From Verrucomicrobiaceae bacterium (lineage in GTDB: Bacteria; Verrucomicrobiota; Verrucomicrobiae; Verrucomicrobiales; Akkermansiaceae): DNA of 17,739 nt. The position numbers and the translations under genes were made by a program. The stretch lies in NCBI GenBank assembly GCA_947372405.1, contig CANBTO010000033.1, forward strand, positions 1 to 17,739, written 5' to 3'. The notes beneath the pieces are model-generated. The model saw only the letters and a program-made list of their open reading frames with translations. It did not search any database and had not been told where the DNA came from. This document shows, piece by piece, positions 1 to 6,794 of the stretch. Numbering within the stretch: the stretch's first letter is position 1; each line of letters opens with the position of its first letter.

Positions 1-1811
1 ACAAAGGTGACAAGAAGCCAATGACGCTGCCTGGCAAGCGTCCCGGTTCCGATCTCGCTGATAAGGGCGACAAGCCGGACAAAGGTGACAAGAAGCCAAT
101 GACGCTGCCTGGTACGCGTCCCGGTTCCGATCTCGCTGATAAGGGCAACAAGCCGGACAAAGGTGACAAAAAGCCAATGACGCTGCCCGGCAAGCGCCCC
201 GGTTCCAATCTTGCTGATAAAGGCAACAAGCCGGACAAAGGCGACAAAAAGCCGATGTCGCTGCCTGGGATGCATCCCGGTTCCGATCTCGCTGATAAAG
301 GCAACAAGCCGGACAAAGGCGACAGAAAGCCGATGACGTTGCCCGGCAAACGTCCGAGCGTGCCACCCGGCCTTGCGGATAACAACCCGAAACGCCCTGT
401 TGCCAACGACTTGCCTGGAAGACCGAACCTTAAGAAGCAGGATCCGAAAAACAACCTTGCCCGCCTGAAGCCCGTCGTGCGCCCTGGTCAGAACACGAAA
501 ATCGTCAGGCGCCCGGACGTTCAACAGAACAACACCAACAACTGGTGGAACAAAAACACCCGGATCACCAACATCAACAAAAACGTGACGATCAACAATG
601 TCACAAACATCAACAACAATTACCGCCGGAGCGTCAACTGGAACACCAACCGCCGCGCCTGGGGATACAACCCTTGGTGGAACAGGCCCGCCATCCGTCC
701 TTGGTATGCCAGCTCATGGAATGGCGGATGGAACACGGATTACTATCGGCGCAACTACTACGACTATGTTGACTATGGCCTGCCCGGCTATGACAATACC
801 GAAGTCGTCGACGACCCCGGTTGGGGGCTTGTCGGATGGAGCCTCGGGTCTCTCGTCTATGACACGGGATATCGCACTTATTACAATCCATATCCCGTGG
901 AGGCCGTTCCTGTCTCCTCCGGAGAGGTGGTCACCTACACGCAGCCGATCATCCAGATCGCCGCGAGATTCTCGACCGCGGATGATGCCGTCATCGAGCA
1001 AACCAACAGCAAGTCCGAGTCACTCATCGCCGAGTCTCAAAGCGCCTTCAAACAGGGGAACTACCTCCTCGCCCTGGAGTTCGCGAACAAGGCCATTGCC
1101 GAATCCCCAGGAGACGGCGCCCTCCACGAATACCGCGCCCTGGTGCTCTTCGCCCTCGGCAAATATGGAGACGCCGCCGGCGTTCTCAATCCCGTACTCG
1201 CTTCCGGGCCCGGCTGGGACTGGTCCACCATGATCGCGCTTTATGACGCGCAGGAAACCTACACCGACCAGCTCCAAAATCTGGAAACCTATACCGAACA
1301 GAAGCCCGACTCGGCGGACGCCCATTTCCTGTTAGGCTATCACTACATGGTCTGCGGCCATTTTGATCTTGCGACTCCTCAATTCGACACCGCCGCAAGG
1401 TTGATGCCGAAGGATGGCGTTTCGATGGAACTCGCGGAACTCACCCGTGCCACCGCCAAACCCGGTGAGGAAAGCAAGCCGAGAAATATCGAACGCCCGG
1501 CCGAAATCCCCGCACCCCAAGCGGTTCCACTTGAAAAACTCACCGGCACCTGGGTCTCCACCCGCGAAGGTGGCGGAGCCATCACCTTGTCCTTCGCAAA
1601 CGACGGCAAGTTCAACTGGTCGTTTGGCAAGGACGGCAAGACCAGCGATTTGGCTGGAGAATACAGCATCAACGACAACGGCATGCTCGTCTTGGATTCC
1701 AAGGATTGCCAGATGGTGGCAAGCATCGAACTCCCGCACGACAAGGAAATGAAGTTCATGCTCGCCGGCGGCCCACCCGCCGATCCGGGTTTGGCCTTCG
1801 TCAGGAACTGA
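1..1811 (+). CDS. Repeat-rich TPR protein, 5' end outside window
   Basis: The reading frame is open from base 3 and the internal repeat continues to the window edge, so the true start lies upstream; the ATG at 21 is inside a repeat unit. The visible part (about 602 codons) has four regions. First come four near-identical 26-residue units (LPGKRPGSDLADKG..KPDKGDKKPMT), charged and probably disordered. Next is an Asn/Trp/Tyr-rich stretch (about 525-790) with INKNVTINNVTNINNNY and several WW and YY pairs. Then comes a TPR-like helical segment (about 1017-1400; AFKQGNYLLALEFANKAI, followed by ALGKYGDAAGVLNPVL). The end (about 1534-1808) is a small beta-rich domain beginning LTGTWVSTREGGG, resembling lipocalin-like or stress-type C-terminal domains. 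Proteins of this plan occur in Verrucomicrobiota and Planctomycetota without assigned function. A cell-envelope role is likely but inferred. A strong terminator follows 17 bases after the stop. Confidence 0.85.
   Translation, partial: KGDKKPMTLPGKRPGSDLADKGDKPDKGDKKPMTLPGTRPGSDLADKGNKPDKGDKKPMTLPGKRPGSNLADKGNKPDKGDKKPMSLPGMHPGSDLADKGNKPDKGDRKPMTLPGKRPSVPPGLADNNPKRPVANDLPGRPNLKKQDPKNNLARLKPVVRPGQNTKIVRRPDVQQNNTNNWWNKNTRITNINKNVTINNVTNINNNYRRSVNWNTNRRAWGYNPWWNRPAIRPWYASSWNGGWNTDYYRRNYYDYVDYGLPGYDNTEVVDDPGWGLVGWSLGSLVYDTGYRTYYNPYPVEAVPVSSGEVVTYTQPIIQIAARFSTADDAVIEQTNSKSESLIAESQSAFKQGNYLLALEFANKAIAESPGDGALHEYRALVLFALGKYGDAAGVLNPVLASGPGWDWSTMIALYDAQETYTDQLQNLETYTEQKPDSADAHFLLGYHYMVCGHFDLATPQFDTAARLMPKDGVSMELAELTRATAKPGEESKPRNIERPAEIPAPQAVPLEKLTGTWVSTREGGGAITLSFANDGKFNWSFGKDGKTSDLAGEYSINDNGMLVLDSKDCQMVASIELPHDKEMKFMLAGGPPADPGLAFVRN
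3..359 (+). repeat. 78-bp in-frame tandem repeat
   Basis: Four full 78-bp units start at 21, 99, 177 and 255. A partial unit lies before base 21 and a decaying fifth unit starts at 333. Each encodes 26 residues beginning MTLPG and ending GDKKP. Units differ mainly at single codons (K/T/K/M after LPG, D/N after ADKG), and the fourth is the most diverged (MSLPGMHPGS). Divergence grows toward the 3' end, as expected if units are duplicated and lost at the upstream side. The array continues past the window edge. Confidence 0.95.
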
Positions 1812-1827
1812 AACGTTTCCAGTTCCT

Positions 1828-1860
1828 CCCGCCCGCCTCAAAAAGGCGGGCGGGTTTTTT
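1828..1860 (+). terminator. Rho-independent terminator
   Basis: A perfect 11-bp GC-rich stem (1828-1838 CCCGCCCGCCT with 1844-1854 AGGCGGGCGGG) has a 5-nt loop (CAAAA) and is followed by six T residues (1855-1860). It sits 17 bases after the TPR gene stop, between two convergent genes. The T-run is on the + strand side only, so it mainly terminates the + strand gene. Confidence 0.93.
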
Positions 1861-1880
1861 GATGCCCCGGATGATGTTTC

Positions 1881-2819
1881 TCATCCCCCGAAAGCCGCTC
1901 TCAATGTCACCAGACTTTTCGGAATCGCCTTGAGAGGATCTTCCTTTCCTTCGAACTCCAGCGAAATGTAGCCGGTGTATCCGGCGTCGCGGATGATCTT
2001 CGCGATGCGCGGGTAGTCGAGTTCGAGCGTGTACCAGACGCCGCCGCCGTAGTAGGTCTTCGCCTGGACGAGAGCGGCGTATGGAGCGAGTTGCTTGAGG
2101 CGATCGTAGGGGTCTTCGAGGAAGTTTCCGGTATCGAGCGTGCCTCTGAGCCAAGGCGAGTTCACGGCGTCGATCACGCGCTTCACACCTTCCGGCGTGC
2201 GGCCGAGGCCCCAGTGGTTTTCGAGCCCCATGGTGACGCCGCGTTTCTCCGCCTCCTTCGCCAGAATCTGATAGGCCTCGATCACCCAGCCGTAGGCGTC
2301 CTCCTCGTTGTAGCCATCGAGCGGTTTCTCCTCGCCGCGGTGGGCCATGAGATCGTCGAAATCCTTCGAGGTGCCCCAGGTGCCGGAGTTGACGCGCATG
2401 GTGGGGATGCCGAGTTGATAGGCTTGTTCGAGGCAGTCGATGGTGTGGTCGATGTTTTGCTTGCGCTTGTCCTTGTCGGGCGAGAGGAAGCCCTGGTGGG
2501 TGGAGTAGCCCATGAGGTCGATGCCTAACAGGAAGGCGCGGCGCTTGATCTTCATGAGCTGCGGCGCGTCCCATGACGAAAGTTGTTTCTGGAGGATTTC
2601 AAAGCCATCGAAACCCATGCGAGCGGCGTGTTCCAGACAGATGTCGATGGGCCGCAGGTCCTCGCGGTTGAAGCCCCAGAACGAGTAGGAAGAGATGCCG
2701 ATGCGGTTGGGGCGGGTCATGGCAGGAGAGGTTTTTTCGGACGCTTCCGCCGCCTTCATATCAACGAGGCTTGCGGCGGATGCGGCGGTGGCGGATGCGA
2801 GGAAGTGGCGGCGATTCAC
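1881..2819 (-). CDS. Tat-exported sugar phosphate isomerase/epimerase-like protein
   Basis: The 312-residue protein belongs to the xylose-isomerase-like/AP-endonuclease-2 TIM-barrel superfamily. It starts with GTG (2817-2819) and a twin-arginine signal (NRRHFLASATAASAASL), which predicts folded export. The barrel runs from about residue 38 (PNRIGISSYSFWGF) to the end. Metal-ligand positions typical of the fold are visible: Glu200 (MGLENHWG), Asp229 (LDTGNF) and Glu288 (ISLEFEG). The usual His of the VHxKD strand is Gln252 (LVQAKTYYGGG). Substrate cannot be told from sequence; exported members of this kind are common in Verrucomicrobiota and Planctomycetota carbohydrate metabolism. It follows lgt on the same strand after a repeat-bearing gap of about 270 bp, so it is probably a separate transcription unit. 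Confidence 0.88.
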   Translation of the reverse strand: MNRRHFLASATAASAASLVDMKAAEASEKTSPAMTRPNRIGISSYSFWGFNREDLRPIDICLEHAARMGFDGFEILQKQLSSWDAPQLMKIKRRAFLLGIDLMGYSTHQGFLSPDKDKRKQNIDHTIDCLEQAYQLGIPTMRVNSGTWGTSKDFDDLMAHRGEEKPLDGYNEEDAYGWVIEAYQILAKEAEKRGVTMGLENHWGLGRTPEGVKRVIDAVNSPWLRGTLDTGNFLEDPYDRLKQLAPYAALVQAKTYYGGGVWYTLELDYPRIAKIIRDAGYTGYISLEFEGKEDPLKAIPKSLVTLRAAFGG

Positions 2820-3088
2820 GTCCTGAGCATGCAGGAAATTCCGGAGACTGGAATGGAAATCGTTCCGTTCACCGGGGCTTGCGAATCAATCATGATTTCA
2901 GCGAACCGCAGAGACGCTGAGAGCACAGAGGAAAACGCCGAGGTTTGAGCAAATGAATCAGATCCTCATGGAGACCGGCTTTGGGTCCATGACGGCAAAT
3001 CCATTTCATCTCCGTGAAGTCCTCTGCGATCTCAGCGCCTCCGCGTTTCGATACTGCCATCAAGATGCGTCGTTCCTCCCCTGCGTCC
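2820..3088. other. Gap between lgt and the isomerase gene; long inverted repeat
   Basis: This 269-bp gap holds no convincing gene. Most of it is taken up by an inverted repeat (separate entry). The promoter and leader of the isomerase gene should lie in about 2820-2900, but I could not identify clear -35 and -10 boxes there. Confidence 0.6.
2903..3049. repeat. Inverted repeat of CGCAGAG/CGCTGAGA type
   Basis: The left arm 2903-2932 (GAACCGCAGAGACGCTGAGA, then GCACAGAGGA) and the reverse complement of 3020-3049 (GAAACGCGGAGGCGCTGAGA, then TCGCAGAGGA) agree at about 24 of 30 positions. Weaker pairing extends outward to about 2889 and 3065. The 87-bp centre contains its own near-palindrome (ATGGAGACC ... 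GGGTCCAT, about 2970-2992). The arms resemble the CGCAGAG-type dispersed repeat often seen between genes in environmental bacterial genomes (recalled, not searched). The element could fold into a long hairpin on either strand and lies just downstream of lgt, where it may affect mRNA end formation. Confidence 0.75.
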
Positions 3089-4060
3089 TTACAGGGATGT
3101 CTGCCCGCGCGTTTTCCACCCACGCCATGCGTGGTAGAAGAAACCTGCGGCGAAGAGGAACATGAAGAGCGAGAAGAACTGGCCTTTCGAGAGAGGCCCA
3201 ACCATCGCCGCGTCCGGTTCGCGGAACTGTTCGCCGAAAATCCGGAACGCTGCGTAGAAGAAGAAGAACATTCCAGTTAGAAGACCGTCCGGCGCTTTCG
3301 GGAAACGGACGCGCACTACCCAGAGAATGGTGAACAGCAGCAGCCCCTCCAGCAGCCCTTCATAGATCTGTGAGGGATGACGGGTGGGCAGGAAGTTGCC
3401 GAGGGCTTCCAGCACCTTGGGATTTTCCCGCGAAGTGGCGATGAGGACATCGAGCGAGGTCGCGTCGGTGAGTTTCGGTTCCACCTCGGTGCAGGCCTGC
3501 CAGGCCGCGTTCTGCACCTCGATCGGCTGCTCGTAGAGTGAGAGCGGGAATTTGATCGCCCATGCCACGCCTTCCGTGACGCGTCCGTAGAGTTCGCCGT
3601 TGATGAAGTTGGCCGCCCGGCCGAACATCAGTCCCAGAGGAGCCACCACGCACAAGCCGTCGCCGAGGCCGGTCCAGGTGACCCTGTGTTTTCTGGCATA
3701 AAACCATGTGAAGACCACCAGCCCGAGAATCCCGCCGTGGCTCGCCATGCCGCCTTCCCAAACCCGGAAAACCAGCAGCGGATCCTTTACAAACCCCTCC
3801 CAGCCGGTTTTCGGAAACTGATAGAAAAGCATGTAGCCGATGCGCCCGCCCATGAACACGCCGAAGAGAGCTGCCGCAGCGATGAAATCCCCCGTCTGCT
3901 CCGGCTTGAGCACCCACAGCTTGCGCCGCGCGAGATTCCGCAGCAGGAGGAACCCCGCGACGAAGCCCATCAGGTAGGCCAGTCCGTACCAGCGCAGCGC
4001 GAAACCGCCGTGGATCGGCAGCGCTACCGGATTAAGATTGTGGATGTAAGTTGCGAACAC
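3089..4060 (-). CDS. lgt: Prolipoprotein diacylglyceryl transferase
   Basis: Lgt is the inner-membrane enzyme that moves diacylglycerol from phosphatidylglycerol to the lipobox cysteine of prolipoproteins. The signature is complete: GRAANFINGELYGR (Arg148, Asn151, Glu156), SHGG with His108, RWYGLAY with Tyr25, HPSQIYEGLLEG (about 228-239), and RIFGEQFREPD (Arg273, Glu277), matching the essential residues of the E. coli enzyme. Several membrane helices are evident. The chosen start is GTG at 4060, preceded by a GAGGTG-like Shine-Dalgarno about 6 bases upstream. At 323 residues it is longer than typical (about 260-290). The extra length is an insert at about 185-225 (rich in Thr, Glu and Leu) between the catalytic helix and the HPSQIYE motif. 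It lies 63 bp downstream of the ClC gene on the same strand and could be cotranscribed with it. Confidence 0.96.
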   Translation of the reverse strand: MFATYIHNLNPVALPIHGGFALRWYGLAYLMGFVAGFLLLRNLARRKLWVLKPEQTGDFIAAAALFGVFMGGRIGYMLFYQFPKTGWEGFVKDPLLVFRVWEGGMASHGGILGLVVFTWFYARKHRVTWTGLGDGLCVVAPLGLMFGRAANFINGELYGRVTEGVAWAIKFPLSLYEQPIEVQNAAWQACTEVEPKLTDATSLDVLIATSRENPKVLEALGNFLPTRHPSQIYEGLLEGLLLFTILWVVRVRFPKAPDGLLTGMFFFFYAAFRIFGEQFREPDAAMVGPLSKGQFFSLFMFLFAAGFFYHAWRGWKTRGQTSL

Positions 4061-4123
4061 GCCCGCACCTCACACCATCCCCCTCGGACGCGCAAGCCGT
4101 GAGACAGCCCATTGCCGCCGCTT

Positions 4124-5893
4124 TCAAGCATCCGGCGCTTTCGGGCTGCCGGCGAGAAACAGCAGCACGTCGGTTTTCGTGAGATTGCCGAGCAGGCGGG
4201 AGTCCTTGTCGAGCACCGGCAGGCATTCGGACTCCGCGCGGCCGAAGGTTCCGAGCGCGTCATAAAGATTCTGCCCGGGGCTGAGACGACTGGCCTCCTC
4301 GCGCATGACGTCCTTGGCGATGAGGACGGATTCGAGATCCGGCTGGTCGAGATACGGTTTGATGTCGTGCAGCAGAATCGTCCCGACAAAGCGCCCGTTT
4401 TCCACCACGCTGAGGAAATCCCTGCGGCTTTGCAGGAAGGCCTTCGCCACCTCGCCGAAGCCCGCGTCCGCAGGGACCGGTTCGTTAGCCTCGTGCATCA
4501 GGTCGCCCACCTTGAGCGTCGCCAGATAGATCGAGACGGATGCCTGACCTTTTCGTTTCAACGCCTCGCCATACAGCGAACGGGCGCTCAACGAGCGGGA
4601 AACCTGATGGCTGAGCACCGCCGCAAGCATGATCGGCATGAGGATCTGATAGTTGAGCGAGAGTTCGAAGATCATGATGATCGCCATCACGGGAGCACCA
4701 GTGGCGGCCGCCAGAAACGCGCCCATTCCCACCAACCCGAAGGCACCGGGTTCCAGTCCCCACCCGGGAAACATCTCTCGGCAAAGCTCGCCAAAGAGAA
4801 AACCGATGGCCGCGCCCGTGAACAACGTGGGCGTGAAAACACCGCCCACCGCGCCGGAACCGAAGGTCGCCGCCGTGGCCAGCAGTTTGCAGATCAGCAC
4901 GACGAGCAACACCTGCCAGGACATCGGATCGTTGAGGATCGCGAACACCAGGCTGCCGCCGTTGCCGGTCACCTCGGGTCGATAGATCGACAGCAATCCG
5001 ACGATCATGCCACCCACCGCCAGCCGCAGATAGACGGGCAGCTTGAGCTTGGAAAACACCTCCTCGCCGCCTTTCAAAATCCGCAGGAACAGCGGAGCGA
5101 GAAGTCCGCAAACGATACCTAACAGCACATAGGGAACGAACTCGCGCGTTTCCCGCAAGGTGAATACCGGAGCCGCGTAGAGCGCAGCGGATCCCTGCCA
5201 GGCCCGCACCGTCAGCGTGGCGACCACCGATGAGATCACAAGCGGCCCCAGCGATTCCATGGCCACAGATCCCAGCACGATCTCCGCCACGAAAAACGCG
5301 CCGGAGATCGGCGCGTGATAGGCGCTGGCAATACCCGCCGCAGCTCCGCAGGCCACGATCTGCCGCCGCATTGCCAGCGGGAATCGTGTCAGTCTTCCGA
5401 CCATCGACGCGACGAGCGACGACAGCAGCACCAATGGTCCCTCACGGCCAATCGAGGCCCCGGTCGATCCGGAGAACAATGCCGACACACACTTCACCAA
5501 GCTCGCCCGCACCGCGAGGTTGCCATCCCCCACCACCACCGCCTCCATGTAATCCGTCGAGTTTTCCCGCGCCTTGAAGCGGCTGCCGAAATAAAGCGTC
5601 GCACCGGCTAACAGCCCGCCGGCCATCGGCACCAGCACACGTTGCCAATCCGGCAGTCTCTTGAAGCTTTCCACATAACTCCCGCTCTGGCCTGTGGCCA
5701 GATGATGAATCCACTCCGTCGCATCCTTGTAGAAAATCGCCGCCCAAGCCCCGACGAAACCGATCAGCGCCGCCCACACCAATGTCCCTTGGAATTCGGT
5801 GAAACGCATCCTCTCGGAAAACCAGATCCTCAAACGGAGAAGACCTCTCATCTTCGCGCTGAGTGCCGTTAGGGATCGTCCGGTTTCGTTCAT
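4124..5893 (-). CDS. ClC-family chloride channel/transporter with two CBS domains
   Basis: This is a membrane chloride-transport protein of the ClC family. Numbering is from the GTG at 5902. Visible motifs are GREGP (gating Glu154), SAYHAPISGAFFVAEIV (200s), GSGAVGGVFTPTLF (about 348-361) and the anion-site Tyr444 (RSLYGEAL). The two C-terminal regions (LMHEANEPVPADAGFG..., DVMREEASRLSPGQNLYDAL...) form a CBS pair, a cytoplasmic module that often binds adenine nucleotides. The residue aligned with the E. coli proton glutamate Glu203 is Ile208. The usual GSGIP selectivity motif is not recognisable (the local sequence is ARENSTDYMEAV). The preferred start is ATG at 5893 because it forms an ATGA overlap with the EIIA stop; the GTG at 5902 would add three residues. 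Confidence 0.92.
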   Translation of the reverse strand: MNETGRSLTALSAKMRGLLRLRIWFSERMRFTEFQGTLVWAALIGFVGAWAAIFYKDATEWIHHLATGQSGSYVESFKRLPDWQRVLVPMAGGLLAGATLYFGSRFKARENSTDYMEAVVVGDGNLAVRASLVKCVSALFSGSTGASIGREGPLVLLSSLVASMVGRLTRFPLAMRRQIVACGAAAGIASAYHAPISGAFFVAEIVLGSVAMESLGPLVISSVVATLTVRAWQGSAALYAAPVFTLRETREFVPYVLLGIVCGLLAPLFLRILKGGEEVFSKLKLPVYLRLAVGGMIVGLLSIYRPEVTGNGGSLVFAILNDPMSWQVLLVVLICKLLATAATFGSGAVGGVFTPTLFTGAAIGFLFGELCREMFPGWGLEPGAFGLVGMGAFLAAATGAPVMAIIMIFELSLNYQILMPIMLAAVLSHQVSRSLSARSLYGEALKRKGQASVSIYLATLKVGDLMHEANEPVPADAGFGEVAKAFLQSRRDFLSVVENGRFVGTILLHDIKPYLDQPDLESVLIAKDVMREEASRLSPGQNLYDALGTFGRAESECLPVLDKDSRLLGNLTKTDVLLFLAGSPKAPDA

Positions 5894-6330
5894 TCGAGCC
5901 ACTTGATGAATTCATCCGCCTGCGAAGCGGCAAGCAGTCCCTCAAGCACTTCCGGATTCCTCAGCCGCTTCACGAGTGCCGCCGTGGCCGCCAGATACTC
6001 GCTCACCCGGTGCGGTGCCACGCCGAAAAGAAAGACCAGACGAACCGGTTTTTCCTCAGCGCCGAAAGACACCGGTTCCGCACAGCGCATCGCCACGAAA
6101 ACGATCTCCCTCACCGATCTTGAGCGGGCGTGCGGCAACGCGATCCCGTTTCCCAGAATGGGTGGATTCACCCGCTGCCGGTCGAAAACCGCTTCCAGAA
6201 ATCCGGCGGCATCCAGCACATCGGGACAGCCGTCCAAGAGTGAAGCCACTCGCCGGATCGCTTGCGTTTCATCCGTCACCACCGCGTCAAGAAGGGGCGG
6301 CGCATTCAGAATCGGCATTGGTGAAGTCAT
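5890..6330 (-). CDS. PTS EIIA domain protein (fructose/Ntr type)
   Basis: The 146-residue protein is a stand-alone EIIA domain of the fructose/mannitol/nitrogen-PTS fold. The phosphorylated histidine is His67 in NGIALPHARS, the diagnostic PHAR motif, followed by a strand and the segment KPVRLVFLFGVAPHRVSEYLAATAALVKRL, which matches the EIIA core. No EIIB, EIIC, HPr or EI gene is nearby, so a regulatory role is more likely than sugar transport. It overlaps the ClC gene by 4 bases (ATGA), implying translational coupling and a functional link to the transporter. The start is ATG at 6330 with no clear Shine-Dalgarno. It is divergent from the gene at 6367, leaving only about 36 bp for shared control elements. 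Confidence 0.9.
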   Translation of the reverse strand: MTSPMPILNAPPLLDAVVTDETQAIRRVASLLDGCPDVLDAAGFLEAVFDRQRVNPPILGNGIALPHARSRSVREIVFVAMRCAEPVSFGAEEKPVRLVFLFGVAPHRVSEYLAATAALVKRLRNPEVLEGLLAASQADEFIKWLE

Positions 6331-6366
6331 TCATTGGCATTCAACAGCCGGAAGAAGCTCCGCGCG

Positions 6367-6714
6367 ATGAAAAAAGCATCCTCCCTCTTCCCGATTGACC
6401 GCCGTCTTTTCAAGGCCGAACCTACGCTCATGCCGAGCAAGAAAGATCTCCTCGATCTCCAGTTCATCGATGCGCGCCACAAGCTCCTCGACCTCGCCGC
6501 GTTTCTCGACCGCATCGACCGCCACCCCGGGCCGGACGACTACCGCTTCGCCGCCATGAAACACGCCCTACCCATCCTGCTCGCGGATCGCCCGGACCGC
6601 GCCAAGGCCATCCTCGAAGCCCTCTCCGATCAAACCTCCGAGCCCATCCCTCAAGCGTCCTTCCAAGGCGCGTTCGGAGCACCTTTGCCGGAAAAGTTGA
6701 GAGTTGAAAGTTGA
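6367..6714 (+). CDS. Small helical protein of unknown function
   Basis: I do not recognise the family. From ATG 6367 it has 115 residues; an AGAAG-like Shine-Dalgarno lies about 9 bases upstream. Alternatives are TTG 6334, almost abutting the divergent EIIA start, and ATG 6430, giving 94 residues starting MPSKKDLLDLQ. The core (DLQFIDARHKLLDLAAFLDRI, then DDYRFAAMKHALPILLA, then DRAKAILEALSD) reads as three amphipathic helices, and no membrane segment is seen. The last residues (EKLRVES) and the stop are encoded inside the GTTGAGAG repeat that separates it from the TatD-like gene. The placement suggests cotranscription with that gene. Confidence 0.7.
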   Translation: MKKASSLFPIDRRLFKAEPTLMPSKKDLLDLQFIDARHKLLDLAAFLDRIDRHPGPDDYRFAAMKHALPILLADRPDRAKAILEALSDQTSEPIPQASFQGAFGAPLPEKLRVES

Positions 6715-6788
6715 TGGTTGAGAGTTTCAAGAATCCACTTTCCACCGCTTCTTTTTTCCCTCAACTCTCAACAATCAACTCTCAACTT
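6694..6788. repeat. GTTGAGAG inverted repeat
   Basis: The 14-bp arms AAGTTGAGAGTTGA (6694-6707) and TCAACTCTCAACTT (6775-6788) are perfect inverted copies. Inside them lie further copies of GTTGAGAGTT (about 6717-6726) and its complement (about 6762-6773), so almost the whole 95 bp is built from GTTGA-type heptads arranged as a palindrome. It fills the gap between the small helical gene and the TatD-like gene, supplies the stop codon of the first and ends 6 bp before the start of the second. Similar GTTGAGAGTTGAAAG strings recur between genes in Verrucomicrobiota as far as I recall. Confidence 0.85.
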
Positions 6789-6794
6789 CTTCAA

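Noticed and set aside
4112..5122. Antisense open frame (336 codons, + strand) opposite the ClC gene
   Set aside because: His/Arg/Gln-rich composition typical of an antisense shadow; the ClC motifs are unambiguous on the - strand.
6367..6714. EboA identity for the small helical protein beside the EboB-like gene
   Set aside because: It is much shorter than EboA proteins as I recall them and no EboA motif could be matched.
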